Shown here: positions 27,977-37,371 of the stretch, in pieces | Numbering within the stretch: the stretch's first letter is position 1 | Layout: the number at the start of each line of letters is the position of its first letter | Origin: an uncultured SAR86 cluster bacterium | GTDB lineage: Bacteria; Pseudomonadota; Gammaproteobacteria; Magnimaribacterales; D2472 | Direction: 5' to 3' | DNA length: 64,000 nucleotides | Assembly (NCBI GenBank): GCA_902582355.1 | Contig: CACHRR010000001.1 | Location: forward strand, 106,236-170,235 | Notes under the pieces: model-generated | What the model was told of the DNA's origin: nothing | Database searches by the model: none | What the model saw: the letters and a program-made list of their open reading frames with translations, nothing else | Translations under genes and position numbers: made by a program

Positions 27977-28414
27977 ATGCTCAAAATTTCTTTAATGGAT
28001 CAGTCTGATTTAGAGTTTGCGTATGAAATTGAGAAAGAAGTAAACCCAACCCCGTGGTCAAAAAAAAATTTTTTTTCGTCATTTAAGGTAGGCCACAATT
28101 CTATTATATGTAAACATGAAAATAATCTTATTGGATTTGCAATCTTTTCATTAGTTAAAGAAGAAAGTCATCTCTTAAACATAGCAGTTACAAAAAGTTG
28201 GCATAGAAAGGGTGTTGGAAGTCTTTTGATGAATACCTTGATAAAACAATCGAAAGTACTAGGAGCAAAGAAAGTTTTTTTAGAAGTCAGATCAAAAAAC
28301 TTTAATGCGATATCTTTTTATAAAAAATATAAATTTGTTCAGGACGCCTTGAGAATAAATTATTATGCTGGAAATAATCCAGACGATGCGGTGGTGATGA
28401 GTTTAGATATTTAA
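27977..28414 (+). CDS. rimI: Ribosomal protein S18-alanine N-acetyltransferase RimI
   Basis: GNAT acetyltransferase modifying the N-terminal alanine of S18. The acetyl-CoA motif A is VTKSWHRKGVGSLLMNTLI (RxxGxG/A form), followed by FLEVRSKNFNAISFYKKYKF, a strong RimI marker, and the closing INYYAGNNPDDAVVMSLDI resembling YYPxxxGxEDAxVM. 145 aa (E. coli 148). Six bases after holD, the same pair as in enterics. It converges on the glutathione peroxidase gene with one base between stops. Confidence 0.93.
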   Translation: MLKISLMDQSDLEFAYEIEKEVNPTPWSKKNFFSSFKVGHNSIICKHENNLIGFAIFSLVKEESHLLNIAVTKSWHRKGVGSLLMNTLIKQSKVLGAKKVFLEVRSKNFNAISFYKKYKFVQDALRINYYAGNNPDDAVVMSLDI

Positions 28415-28415
28415 T

Positions 28416-28895
28416 CTAAAGATTTTTTTCTATACTTTTTTCTATTTCACTTGCCTCAACTTGTGGACCAAAACGTTCTATTACTTGACCGCTTCTATTA
28501 ACAAGAAATTTTGTAAAATTCCATTTGATTTGCGATGTACCAGCTATACCCGGTTTTTGTTTTTTTAAAAAATTATAAAAAGGATCTGTTTTTCTACCAT
28601 TGACATTAATTTTATTCATTATTTTGAAACTTATTCCGTAATTTGTGTCACAAAACTCTTGAATCTCTTCATTTGTTCCTGGCTCTTGAAATGCAAATTG
28701 ATTACAAGGGAAACCTAGAATCTCAAATCCTTTGTTTTGATACTTTTTATAAAGTTTCTCTAGGCCTTTGTATTGATAGGTAAGGCCGCAATAACTTGCA
28801 ACATTTACTATCAAAACAATTTGATTCTTAAAGTCTGATAATCGAACATCGTTTAACTCAGCATCTTTAACTGAAAAATTATATATTGTTTCCAT
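28416..28895 (-). CDS. Glutathione peroxidase family protein (BtuE-like)
   Basis: Thiol peroxidase reducing hydroperoxides, 159 aa. Catalytic tetrad visible: peroxidatic Cys36 in NVASYCGLT (cysteine, not selenocysteine), Gln in GFPCNQFAFQEPG, and Trp-Asn in KWNFTKFLV. FPCNQF also supplies the second Cys often used for resolution by thioredoxin, so thioredoxin rather than glutathione may be the donor. No signal peptide, so cytoplasmic. Monocistronic; divergent from the acetyltransferase gene at 28967. Confidence 0.93.
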   Translation of the reverse strand: METIYNFSVKDAELNDVRLSDFKNQIVLIVNVASYCGLTYQYKGLEKLYKKYQNKGFEILGFPCNQFAFQEPGTNEEIQEFCDTNYGISFKIMNKINVNGRKTDPFYNFLKKQKPGIAGTSQIKWNFTKFLVNRSGQVIERFGPQVEASEIEKSIEKNL

Positions 28896-28966
28896 AATTG
28901 CTTTATAAGTGTGCGAAAATGTTTGGGTATTATATATGCAATAAATAAGTTTTTTAACTAGTAGAA

Positions 28967-29422
28967 ATGAAGATTAAATATTTATGGAAGACATTTAAAG
29001 AATTATCTACCGATGACTTGTATGCAATTCTTAATTTAAGGCAAAAAGTTTTTGTTATGGAGCAAGATTGCCCATATATTGATGCAGATTACTCAGACCA
29101 AGAAGCATTTCATCTTCTTGGATATGATGAAAAAAATATACTAAAAGCTTACTTAAGAGCCTTTTCGCCAAACATCAAATATAAAGGAGTCTCAATGGGA
29201 AGAATTGTTGTTGAGGAGGATATGAGAAATAAATCTATTGGAAAAGAAATAACAAATATCGGAATTAGGTTTTTAAGTGAAAAATATCCAAATCATGAGA
29301 TTATTATTTCTGCACAACATAGGCTTCAAAAGTTTTATGAAGGATTAGGGTTTGTTGCAAGAGGAGAGGTCTACTTAGAAGATGACATTGATCATATACA
29401 AATGTATATGCTCTCTAAGTAA
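28967..29422 (+). CDS. elaA: ElaA-like GNAT acetyltransferase
   Basis: 151 aa, closely patterned on E. coli ElaA: DLYAILNLRQKVFVMEQDCPY at the N-terminus, HLLGYDE, the acetyl-CoA motif GRIVVEEDMRNKSIGKEI, and the end ISAQHRLQKFYEGLGFVARGEVYLEDDIDHIQMY. ElaA substrates are not firmly established, so the biological role is unknown. The gene stands alone, and its last 8 bases overlap the 3' end of valS on the other strand. Confidence 0.88.
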   Translation: MKIKYLWKTFKELSTDDLYAILNLRQKVFVMEQDCPYIDADYSDQEAFHLLGYDEKNILKAYLRAFSPNIKYKGVSMGRIVVEEDMRNKSIGKEITNIGIRFLSEKYPNHEIIISAQHRLQKFYEGLGFVARGEVYLEDDIDHIQMYMLSK

Positions 29423-31634
29423 TTATCCTTTCGTCAAATAATATAGTATTAATTTCCTCAGTAATAAATGGAGCAAATGGATGCACTAACTGAAGAATTT
29501 CTTTTAGGAGTGGTCTTAAATTTGATGTTTCTCCACTTTTCTTACATTGTTCGATATAAACATCACAAAACTTATTCCAAAAGAATTCATATATTTCATT
29601 AACAGCAAAATCCAGTCTGTAATCGGAAATATTTTTATTTATTTGTTTTTTGGTTTTACTAAACTCGTCATATATCCATTTATCATGATCGTTTTCTGCT
29701 TTAAATTTATCTTTTTCATTTGCATATCCATCAATAAATCTTGCAGCATTCCACATTTTGGTACAAAAATTTCTGAATCCTTTTAGTCTTCCAAATTCAA
29801 AACTAATATCTTTTGTATGAGTGGCCAAAGAATAAAATGTCATCCTTAGTGCATCTGTGCCATATGATTCTATTCCGTTCGGAAATTGTTTTCTTGTCTT
29901 CCTTTCAATTTTTTCAGCGATACCTTCCTGCATCAAATTAGATGTTCTTTTTTTAACAAGATCTTCAATTGAAATACCATATATTAAGTCAATTGGATCA
30001 ATAATATTTCCCTTAGATTTTGACATTTTTTGACCATTTTCATCTCTGATAAGACCAGTAACATAAACATCCTTAAAAGGTATTTTTCCAGTAAATTCAA
30101 TACTCATCATTATCATTCTTGCTACCCAGAAAAATATAATGTCAAAACCTGTCACTAAAAGAGAAGTTGGAAAGAAACTTTTAAAATCGTCTGTTTTCTC
30201 TGGCCAACCAAGAGATCCGAATGGCCAGAGACTTGATGAGAACCATGTATCTAAAACATCCTCATCTTGCTTAAGATCTATTGCATCAAGTTTGTAATAA
30301 TTTCTTACATCTTGTTCATTTTCACCAACGTAAATATTTCCATTATCATCGTACCAAGCTGGAATTCTGTGACCCCACCAAATTTGTCTACTTATACACC
30401 AATCCTCAATATTATCCATCCAATTAAAATAAGTCTTTATCCAGTTATTGGGGTGAAATTTAATGTTTCCTTTTTTAACTTCCGTATTAGCTTTCTCTGC
30501 CATTTCAAAAGTCTTTACATACCATTGATGACTCAATCTGGGCTCAATTACAATATTTGAACGCTCACCTCTCGGTATGCTCACGTCATATTCCTCTTCT
30601 TTTTCAAGAAGTTTTAACTCAGTTAATTCTTTTATGACTAATTTTCTTACTTTAAATCTATCTAAATTTTCAAATAATTTCGGTACATTATTATTTGTCC
30701 ACGCATCTTGGTTAAAAATATTAATTGGCTCGAAGTCGTCAATATTTTTGGACATGTAAACTTTATTATCTTTCTCATGTAAACAATATTTTTTGCCTAT
30801 TTCATAATCATTAAAGTCATGAGCCGGTGTTATTTTTAAACAACCAGTACCAAATTCCATATCAACATAATCATCACCAATAATTGGTAATTTTCTTTCA
30901 ACAAATGGTAATAGAGCATATTTGCCAATAAGATCTTTATATCTTTCATCATTTGGATTTACTGCAATGGCCATATCGCCAAAAAGAGTTTCAGGTCTTG
31001 TCGTTGCTACTATAATAAATTTATCAAAACCATCTATGGGATATTTTATGTACCATATTGTTCCTTTTTTTTCTTGTCTCACTACTTCAAGGTCTGAAAC
31101 AGCAGTTTTAAGAGATGGATCCCAATTAACTAATCTATATCCTCTGTAAATCTTTTTATTTCTATAAAGATCAACAAATGCTTTGTTAACAGCTTTGGAA
31201 AATTTATCATCAAGAGTAAATCTATATTTGTTCCAATCTACAGTTGAGCCTAATCTTTTGATTTGAGATTGTATTTTATCTTCTGAAAAATCTTTCCATT
31301 TCCATACCTCTTGAAGAAATTTTTCCCTGCCAAGATCTTTTCTATCAATATTTTTTTTGGAAAGATTATTTTCCACAACCATCTGAGTTGCAATTCCAGC
31401 ATGATCAGTTCCAACTTGCCAGTGAGCTTTCTTGCCTGACATGTGATTATATCTGGTGTAAAAGTCCATAATCGCATATTGGAAACTGTGGCCCATATGG
31501 AGAGTTCCCGTAACATTTGGTGGAGGTATTACCTGTGAAAAAGATTCCTTTGAACTTTCATTTGATACGACCTCATTCGACCAAATTTCAACCCACTTTT
31601 CCTCAACTTCATTAGGGTTGTACCTTTTGTCCAT
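29415..31634 (-). CDS. valS: Valyl-tRNA synthetase, C-terminally short
   Basis: Class I synthetase charging tRNA-Val. The catalytic domain is bacterial/E. coli type: HMGH (HIGH-class) at residues 46-49, editing-domain TTRPETLFGDMAIAVNP and GTGCLKITPAHDFNDY, and KMSKS near 534 in GQKMSKSKGNIIDPID followed by the enteric-like GISIEDLVKKRT. The protein ends at residue 739, about ten residues beyond LVHPFAPFITEEI, where E. coli ValRS (951 aa) continues for roughly 190 residues. The missing part is the end of the anticodon-binding region and the C-terminal coiled-coil arm. No continuation is visible in other frames; elaA occupies the opposite strand. The start is 10 bases after pepA. Confidence 0.95.
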   Translation of the reverse strand: MDKRYNPNEVEEKWVEIWSNEVVSNESSKESFSQVIPPPNVTGTLHMGHSFQYAIMDFYTRYNHMSGKKAHWQVGTDHAGIATQMVVENNLSKKNIDRKDLGREKFLQEVWKWKDFSEDKIQSQIKRLGSTVDWNKYRFTLDDKFSKAVNKAFVDLYRNKKIYRGYRLVNWDPSLKTAVSDLEVVRQEKKGTIWYIKYPIDGFDKFIIVATTRPETLFGDMAIAVNPNDERYKDLIGKYALLPFVERKLPIIGDDYVDMEFGTGCLKITPAHDFNDYEIGKKYCLHEKDNKVYMSKNIDDFEPINIFNQDAWTNNNVPKLFENLDRFKVRKLVIKELTELKLLEKEEEYDVSIPRGERSNIVIEPRLSHQWYVKTFEMAEKANTEVKKGNIKFHPNNWIKTYFNWMDNIEDWCISRQIWWGHRIPAWYDDNGNIYVGENEQDVRNYYKLDAIDLKQDEDVLDTWFSSSLWPFGSLGWPEKTDDFKSFFPTSLLVTGFDIIFFWVARMIMMSIEFTGKIPFKDVYVTGLIRDENGQKMSKSKGNIIDPIDLIYGISIEDLVKKRTSNLMQEGIAEKIERKTRKQFPNGIESYGTDALRMTFYSLATHTKDISFEFGRLKGFRNFCTKMWNAARFIDGYANEKDKFKAENDHDKWIYDEFSKTKKQINKNISDYRLDFAVNEIYEFFWNKFCDVYIEQCKKSGETSNLRPLLKEILQLVHPFAPFITEEINTILFDERIIT

Positions 31635-31644
31635 TACTTATTAA

Positions 31645-33192
31645 TTATTTAAGTTTTTTATTTAATATTAAGTCACATATCAAAGGAACAGGTCTTCCAG
31701 TTCCACCTTTTGGAGAACTTGACCATGCGGAGGCCGCAATGTCCATGTGCGCCCATTTATAGTCTTCTGCAAACTTTGATAAAAATGCAGCAGCATGAAT
31801 TGTACCTGCTTCTCTACCACCGCCAATATTTGCTAAATCAGCAAAATTAGTTTTTGTACAAGACTTATACTCATTCCATAATGGTAATTGCCATGCTCTG
31901 TCACCAGTTTCCTCTCCCGACTCAATTATCTTATCTGCAAGAAACTGATTATTTGCCATAATGCCGCTAGCATGACTTCCTAAGGCAATTACTACAGCAC
32001 CAGTAAGTGTTGCCATATCAATTACATAAGAAGGCTTATATCTTCCAACATATGTCAACGCATCTGCTAAAACCAATCTTCCTTCTGCATCAGTATTGAG
32101 AATTTCAATTGTTTGACCTGACATAGAAGTTACTACATCCCCTGGTTTTGTTGCTCTAGCAGAAGGCATATTTTCAGCACATGCCATAATACCAACTACA
32201 TTTACATCAGCTTTAATTCTTGCCAGCGAACACATAACACCAAAAACGGTTCCTGCTCCACACATATCCCATTTCATTTCATCCATACCAGAACTTGGCT
32301 TTAACGAAATACCACCTGTATCAAAAGTAATACCTTTTCCAACTAAGGCTACTGGCTTTTCATTTTTTTTGCCGCCGTTGTATTCAATGATTATCATTCG
32401 AGGAGGCTCATCACTTCCCTTCGATACGCTTAGATAAGAGCCCATTTTTAACCTAGCAAGATCTTTCTCATTAAGTGATTTAATTTTTAAACCTGAGTAA
32501 TTTTTAACAGTATTTTTTACTATTTTTTCTATAAGTTTTGGTGTTGCATGATTTGCAGGTAAATCACCAAGATGTTTAGCAGTATTTACTCCTTCGCCAA
32601 CTGAAAATCCTCGTGCAACAGCAATTTTTGCTTTTTTGGTATCAGATGAAGATAGCTTTGCAGTAATTATGGTAACATTTCTTAACGAAACTTGGCTTGA
32701 AATTATGTCTTTACCAATTTTTTCAGTTTTAGCTGTTTTATTTTTTGTAGTAGAAAAAATATAAGCTCCTGATTCAATTGACCTTGAAATTGTTTCTAGA
32801 AACCAAAATTTATCTTTACCTTTCGGATAATTTTGACCATCAAGTACCGCAAGATTTTTACAACCAATTGAATTTGCAATTTTTGCAATGTATTTATACT
32901 TGTTCAACCATAGGTATATGTCATCTTTTTCATTGAGATCATTTATAAGAAGAATTTTTTTTGCTTTTACGCCTTCTAATGAAGAGATAAGATGATTTTG
33001 ATTAGAGGGACTAATCGAATCTTTGATTGATTTAGAGATATAACCATTAGATTTTTTATCTAATTCTTTAAACTCAGGAGAAGCCAATATCTTTTTATTA
33101 ACTGGTATAACTAGTAACTCGGTTAATACATTAGACAAAACTCCATTACTAACATTTTTTAGAGTTATATTGTTAAGAACTTTATATGTCAT
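31645..33192 (-). CDS. pepA: Leucyl aminopeptidase PepA (M17)
   Basis: Hexameric two-metal aminopeptidase; in E. coli also a DNA-binding regulator of carAB and Xer accessory factor. The C-terminal catalytic domain holds VGKGITFDTGGISLKPSSGMDEMKWDMCGA and the M17 signature NTDAEGRLVLADAL, with metal-binding Asp and Glu and catalytic Lys and Arg. 515 aa (E. coli 503). A strong Shine-Dalgarno (AAAGGAGAT) precedes the ATG. It forms a pair with valS without the usual holC between them, and is divergent from lptF over 35 bp, as in many gammaproteobacteria. Confidence 0.97.
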   Translation of the reverse strand: MTYKVLNNITLKNVSNGVLSNVLTELLVIPVNKKILASPEFKELDKKSNGYISKSIKDSISPSNQNHLISSLEGVKAKKILLINDLNEKDDIYLWLNKYKYIAKIANSIGCKNLAVLDGQNYPKGKDKFWFLETISRSIESGAYIFSTTKNKTAKTEKIGKDIISSQVSLRNVTIITAKLSSSDTKKAKIAVARGFSVGEGVNTAKHLGDLPANHATPKLIEKIVKNTVKNYSGLKIKSLNEKDLARLKMGSYLSVSKGSDEPPRMIIIEYNGGKKNEKPVALVGKGITFDTGGISLKPSSGMDEMKWDMCGAGTVFGVMCSLARIKADVNVVGIMACAENMPSARATKPGDVVTSMSGQTIEILNTDAEGRLVLADALTYVGRYKPSYVIDMATLTGAVVIALGSHASGIMANNQFLADKIIESGEETGDRAWQLPLWNEYKSCTKTNFADLANIGGGREAGTIHAAAFLSKFAEDYKWAHMDIAASAWSSSPKGGTGRPVPLICDLILNKKLK

Positions 33193-33227
33193 TTTAATAT
33201 CTCCTTTTTTAGTTCAATACTGGTAAG

Positions 33228-34400
33228 ATGTTTATTGTAATGCATCAGAGTTCGCAAGGCATATATAAAAAGAACATTCTTTTAAAAAGCTTAAATCTTG
33301 AAGTTCTGTTGTCTTCTACTGGAGTTTTTTTAATTTTCTTTTTTTTAGTTGTAAGCTCAAGATTTGTTGGTTATTTTGAACAAGCATCCGAGGGCTTAAT
33401 CGACCCTGGCCTTATCTTTAAAGTAGTAATTCTAAGGTTCCCAGACTTCGTAACATTATTATTACCATTATCTTTTTTTCTAGGAGTTGTAATTACAATT
33501 AGTAGATTATATTCAGATAGAGAAATTTATGGCTACTTCGCAGGAGGCCTATCTAATAATGACCTTATAAAATATTTACTTCCGCAATCAATTGTTTTCT
33601 TTTTTATAACATTATCCCTAAGCGTATATATAGCGCCTTATACAAAAGAATTATCCAAAGAGATTCTTTCTCAAGACACAATTCAAGAGCAGTTTGAATC
33701 AGTCAGACCAAATGAATTATTTTCTTTTAATGAAAATGAAGGATTTATTTATATTGAAGACAAAGAAAGTAATATTTTAGAAGAAGTGGTTATTTTTATT
33801 CCAAATGATAACTACTCGTCTTTAATAACCTCAGAAAAACTTGAATATGAAGATTTGTCATCAAAGATGGATTTAGATTTTAAAGATGGAGTTTTTTATC
33901 AAGATATTTTTAATCAAAGTTCATCTTTAGTTTCATATTTTGGAGAGTTATCTATTCCTGTTGATAATTCTAAAAACTCTATTTCAGGATTATCATTTAG
34001 TAAATTATTTGATTTTTCAATCAAGTCTACAAAATCTCAAAATCAGTGGAATTTATCTATACCATTAACAATTTTTATTCTTTTAATTTTTGCTGTAAAT
34101 TTCTCAAAAGTAGAACCACGGCAAGGAAGACTTTCCGTATTGGTACCATCTATTTTTATATACATACTTTATTTAAGCTTATTAATTTTGGCTAGAGACT
34201 CTTTTGATGGAAGCTTAAACTCCTCTCAAAACAATATTTGGTATGTGCACCTAACATTTTTGTTATTTGCTATATTTTTGGTAATTAGAAAAAATTTAAA
34301 TACTAATATTCGAACTATTTATAAATCCTTTAATAATAATTTTGTAAGGGTTTTTATATCTTTATTAATATTTTTAATTTTTTTATGGGTGCTAGGATGA
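33228..34400 (+). CDS. lptF: LPS export permease LptF
   Basis: One of the two membrane subunits of the LptB2FG ABC transporter that extracts LPS from the inner membrane. Three N-terminal hydrophobic segments (about residues 25-45, 60-85, 105-125), a periplasmic beta-jellyroll (about 140-270) and three C-terminal segments give the YjgP/YjgQ topology. 390 aa. Starts at 33228 or at the ATG four codons later. Its stop overlaps the lptG ATG by 4 nt. Lipid A genes are at 16830-20108. The other Lpt genes are not in this window. Confidence 0.94.
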   Translation: MFIVMHQSSQGIYKKNILLKSLNLEVLLSSTGVFLIFFFLVVSSRFVGYFEQASEGLIDPGLIFKVVILRFPDFVTLLLPLSFFLGVVITISRLYSDREIYGYFAGGLSNNDLIKYLLPQSIVFFFITLSLSVYIAPYTKELSKEILSQDTIQEQFESVRPNELFSFNENEGFIYIEDKESNILEEVVIFIPNDNYSSLITSEKLEYEDLSSKMDLDFKDGVFYQDIFNQSSSLVSYFGELSIPVDNSKNSISGLSFSKLFDFSIKSTKSQNQWNLSIPLTIFILLIFAVNFSKVEPRQGRLSVLVPSIFIYILYLSLLILARDSFDGSLNSSQNNIWYVHLTFLLFAIFLVIRKNLNTNIRTIYKSFNNNFVRVFISLLIFLIFLWVLG

Positions 34401-35449
34401 TAAAGATATTTAATAAATATTTAATAAAAAGATCTTTTTATTTTTCATTGAGTATTTTATTAATTTTTGGATTATTGGACTCAATATTTATTCTTATTTC
34501 TGAACTAGAAAAAAACTCATCAGAGTACACTTTTTTTCACATATTGAAGTATGTAGTTTTTTCAATGCCTCATAATTTACTTGATTTTATTCAAGGTGCT
34601 TGCCTATTAGGAGTAATGCTCTCACTTGGAATGTCTCATGAGGAAGGAAATCTGAATGTATTGAGGTCTGCAGGTAAGTCTCCACTTGTAATAGTTTTTA
34701 CAAGCTCAATAGGAGCCCTAATTCTTGTTTTATCAATGTTAGCACTAGACGAAATAGCCTTTAGGAAATTATATGTTAACGAAGAAGCTGAAAGAAATAT
34801 TCTATTAAATAAAGAAATAAATTATGGAGATGAAATTAATTGGATTAAATCAGGAAACTCATTTTTGGGTTTTGAGAACATCGTAGATGAAAAAATTTTT
34901 AACGTTAACTTTATTAAGCTTCAAGATAAAGAAGTTATTTATTCTGTAAAATCTGATGTTGCAACTATCAGTAATAATAAAATTATTTTTGATAAGGAGT
35001 CTACATATAAAAGTTTTACAGATAACGTTGATAAAAAGAATATTGAATTTTTTGATATACCAATTCAATCAAAAATTACTTTTAGTAATATTAAACATCT
35101 TGGATTATTTGAACTAAATTTTTATAGACAGATATTCGATGGCAGCACAATAAAGAAAGATATTTTATTTAAGTCTCATATAGATAAGTCCTTTTATAAT
35201 AAAATTTTCTTACCAATTTCATCTTTAATCTTAATATTATTTTTTGGGTCATTTATATTCACTTCACTCAGAGACTCTACAATTGGAAATAGGGTGGTTG
35301 TATCTGTAGTAGGAGCGTTTGTGTATCAATTAATTCAAGACTTATCATCAGGTATATTTATTTCATATGGATTAACGATAATCTTAGGAGTTATTCTTCC
35401 CTCAGTTTTACTAATAGTAGCAAGTATGATTTCTTACAAAAAGATCTAA
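34397..35449 (+). CDS. lptG: LPS export permease LptG
   Basis: Partner of LptF. Same layout: IKIFNKYLIKRSFYFSLSILLIFG opening helix, HILKYVVFSMPHNLLDFIQGACLLGVMLSLG, periplasmic jellyroll, and three C-terminal helices. 350 aa from the ATG at 34397, which forms an ATGA overlap with lptF. An in-frame ATG at 34385 would add four residues, but overlap and family alignment favour the later start. Its stop overlaps the stop of the RDD gene on the opposite strand by 3 nt. Confidence 0.94.
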   Translation: MIKIFNKYLIKRSFYFSLSILLIFGLLDSIFILISELEKNSSEYTFFHILKYVVFSMPHNLLDFIQGACLLGVMLSLGMSHEEGNLNVLRSAGKSPLVIVFTSSIGALILVLSMLALDEIAFRKLYVNEEAERNILLNKEINYGDEINWIKSGNSFLGFENIVDEKIFNVNFIKLQDKEVIYSVKSDVATISNNKIIFDKESTYKSFTDNVDKKNIEFFDIPIQSKITFSNIKHLGLFELNFYRQIFDGSTIKKDILFKSHIDKSFYNKIFLPISSLILILFFGSFIFTSLRDSTIGNRVVVSVVGAFVYQLIQDLSSGIFISYGLTIILGVILPSVLLIVASMISYKKI

Positions 35450-35856
35450 ATTTTTTTATAAGAAGTTTTAGATAAATAATCACTTAAAGACAAATTATCT
35501 TTTGAGAAATACATTAACGCTAGAGGCAGTCCTACCAACAAAATTGTAAAAATATTACAAAAAAATCTAATACTTACTTTTTTCAATGTTATTTCATCAC
35601 CATCTATACTATATATCTCAAAATTCCAAACAGCCATACCTAGCGTCTTACCACCATTCATCCAAAAATAACCATAAAAAATCCATGTACTCAAAATAAC
35701 AAGTAAAGGTCCAACCCATTTTGTCTGAATAATGCCTCCATTGATCCATACAGCAAGTGATCCAACAGCAAACCAAACTCCTAACAATAAAAATAAATCA
35801 TATACAGATGCAGCGATTCTTTTGATTGGAAATACAATATATGATTTATCATTCAT
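35446..35856 (-). CDS. RDD family membrane protein
   Basis: 136 aa, with the RDD signature region KRIAASVYDLFLLLGVWFAVG (Arg-Asp motif in a first helix), two more hydrophobic segments (about 45-62 and 98-118), and a conserved GGKTLGMAVWNFEI between them. RDD proteins are small inner-membrane proteins of mostly unknown function; some halotolerance members act as Na+/H+ antiporters, but that cannot be assumed here. Convergent with lptG, divergent from the peptide transporter. Confidence 0.85.
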   Translation of the reverse strand: MNDKSYIVFPIKRIAASVYDLFLLLGVWFAVGSLAVWINGGIIQTKWVGPLLVILSTWIFYGYFWMNGGKTLGMAVWNFEIYSIDGDEITLKKVSIRFFCNIFTILLVGLPLALMYFSKDNLSLSDYLSKTSYKKI

Positions 35857-35895
35857 TTTGTTATAGTACTAAATTATTAAAAAAAATAAATTGAT

Positions 35896-37371
35896 ATGAA
35901 TACAACAACTGATTTTTTAGGACATCCAAAGGGTTTGTTTGTATGTTTTGCTACAGAGATGTGGGAGAGATTCTCTTATTATGGTATGAGAGCTCTCCTG
36001 ATATTGTATTTAACAAAACATTGGGAGTTTTCGGACGCTACAAGTTATTTAATTTATGGAGCGTATACTTCTTTGGTATATATCATGCCAGTTTTTGGTG
36101 GTATGCTGGCTGATCAAATTTTAGGTTCAAAAAAAGCAGTCACTTATGGTGCGATACTATTGGTAATTGGTCATTTGGGTATGACAATTGAGACTAATGA
36201 GCAAATATTTTACTTATCACTTGCCTTAATAGTATCTGGTGTTGGATTTTTAAAACCAAATATTTCTACCATGGTTGGCGCATTGTATGAAGAGGGTGAT
36301 CCAAGAAGAGATTCAGGCTTTACTATTTTTTACATGGGCATAAATATTGGAGCTTTTACTGCAACTCTTCTATGTGGTTATCTAGGAGAGCAAGTTGGAT
36401 GGGCTTATGGGTTTGGTGCTGCTGGAATTGGAATGTTATTTGGATTAATTATTTTCTTATGGGGCCAAAAATATCTTGAAGGTCTTGCAGAGCCACCATC
36501 AAACAAATTTCTTCAAAAGATGCATGGAATCAGCTATGAGTATTGGGCTTATATTTCAGGTATTTTTATGGTTTTGGTTACTTGGTTTTTAGTTCAGAAT
36601 TCTCAATTAGTTGGTCAACTTCTGGGTGGTTTTGGAGCTGTTTTTATAGGAGCATGGTTATTATATGCATTATTTAGATGTGCTCCTGATGAGCGAGATC
36701 GGTTAATAGTTGTGGGAATATTGATATTATTTTCTTTAATTTTTTGGGCGCTTTTTGAACAAGCAGGATCATCTTTAAATATTCTTACAGATAGAGGAGT
36801 AAACAGAGTAATGTTCGGTTGGGAAGTACCAGCATCCATGTTTCAATCTTTAAATGCTGGCTTTATTTTTACCATAGCGCCTTTATTTGCAATGCTTTGG
36901 ATAACTCTTGCAAAGAGAAATATGGAGCCATCAACACCAATTAAATTTTCAATTGGTATTATTTTTGTTGGACTAGGTTTTTTAGCTTTGGTTTATGGTA
37001 TGAGTTCTTCTCAGGGTCTTCAGACAGGAATCTTTTGGATAATATTGATTTATCTCTTACATACCTTAGGAGAGTTATGTTTATCGCCTGTTGGATTATC
37101 TTCAGTTACTAAATTATCACCTCAAAGAATTGTTGGATTCATGATGGGAATGTGGTTTTTTGCATCAGCAGCTGGCAATTATGTTGCAGGATTAATTGCA
37201 AGAGCAACAGCATCAGAATCGTCTGAGGTTTCAAATGACATTTTTAATCTTGCTCAAAAACAATCTTTTATGGATGTTTATACCGATGTTGGTTTGATTG
37301 CAATTGCTTGTGGGATATTCTTAGCTTTACTAACTCCTATTCTAAAAAAATTAATGCATGGCACCAGCTAA
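35896..37371 (+). CDS. Proton-dependent oligopeptide transporter (POT/PTR2, DtpA-like)
   Basis: Major-facilitator peptide symporter, 491 aa, about 12-14 membrane helices. TM1 has the diagnostic EMWERFSYYGMRALLILYL (ExxER proton-coupling motif plus YYG). The PTR2 signature GFLKPNISTMVGALYEEGDP, then RDSGFTIFYMGINIG, is intact, as is LGELCLSPVGLSSVTKLSP in the C-terminal half. It imports di- and tripeptides by H+ coupling, which suits a scavenging marine lifestyle. PepA at 31645 could hydrolyse imported peptides; that link is inference. Its last 14 bases overlap the small ORF at 37358. Confidence 0.95.
   Translation: MNTTTDFLGHPKGLFVCFATEMWERFSYYGMRALLILYLTKHWEFSDATSYLIYGAYTSLVYIMPVFGGMLADQILGSKKAVTYGAILLVIGHLGMTIETNEQIFYLSLALIVSGVGFLKPNISTMVGALYEEGDPRRDSGFTIFYMGINIGAFTATLLCGYLGEQVGWAYGFGAAGIGMLFGLIIFLWGQKYLEGLAEPPSNKFLQKMHGISYEYWAYISGIFMVLVTWFLVQNSQLVGQLLGGFGAVFIGAWLLYALFRCAPDERDRLIVVGILILFSLIFWALFEQAGSSLNILTDRGVNRVMFGWEVPASMFQSLNAGFIFTIAPLFAMLWITLAKRNMEPSTPIKFSIGIIFVGLGFLALVYGMSSSQGLQTGIFWIILIYLLHTLGELCLSPVGLSSVTKLSPQRIVGFMMGMWFFASAAGNYVAGLIARATASESSEVSNDIFNLAQKQSFMDVYTDVGLIAIACGIFLALLTPILKKLMHGTS

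Noticed and set aside
29415..29430. Frameshift explanation for the short valS
   Set aside because: The other minus-strand frames downstream of the stop give no ValRS-like residues; the region is the sense strand of a well-conserved elaA C-terminus, so a simple single-base error does not restore the tail.
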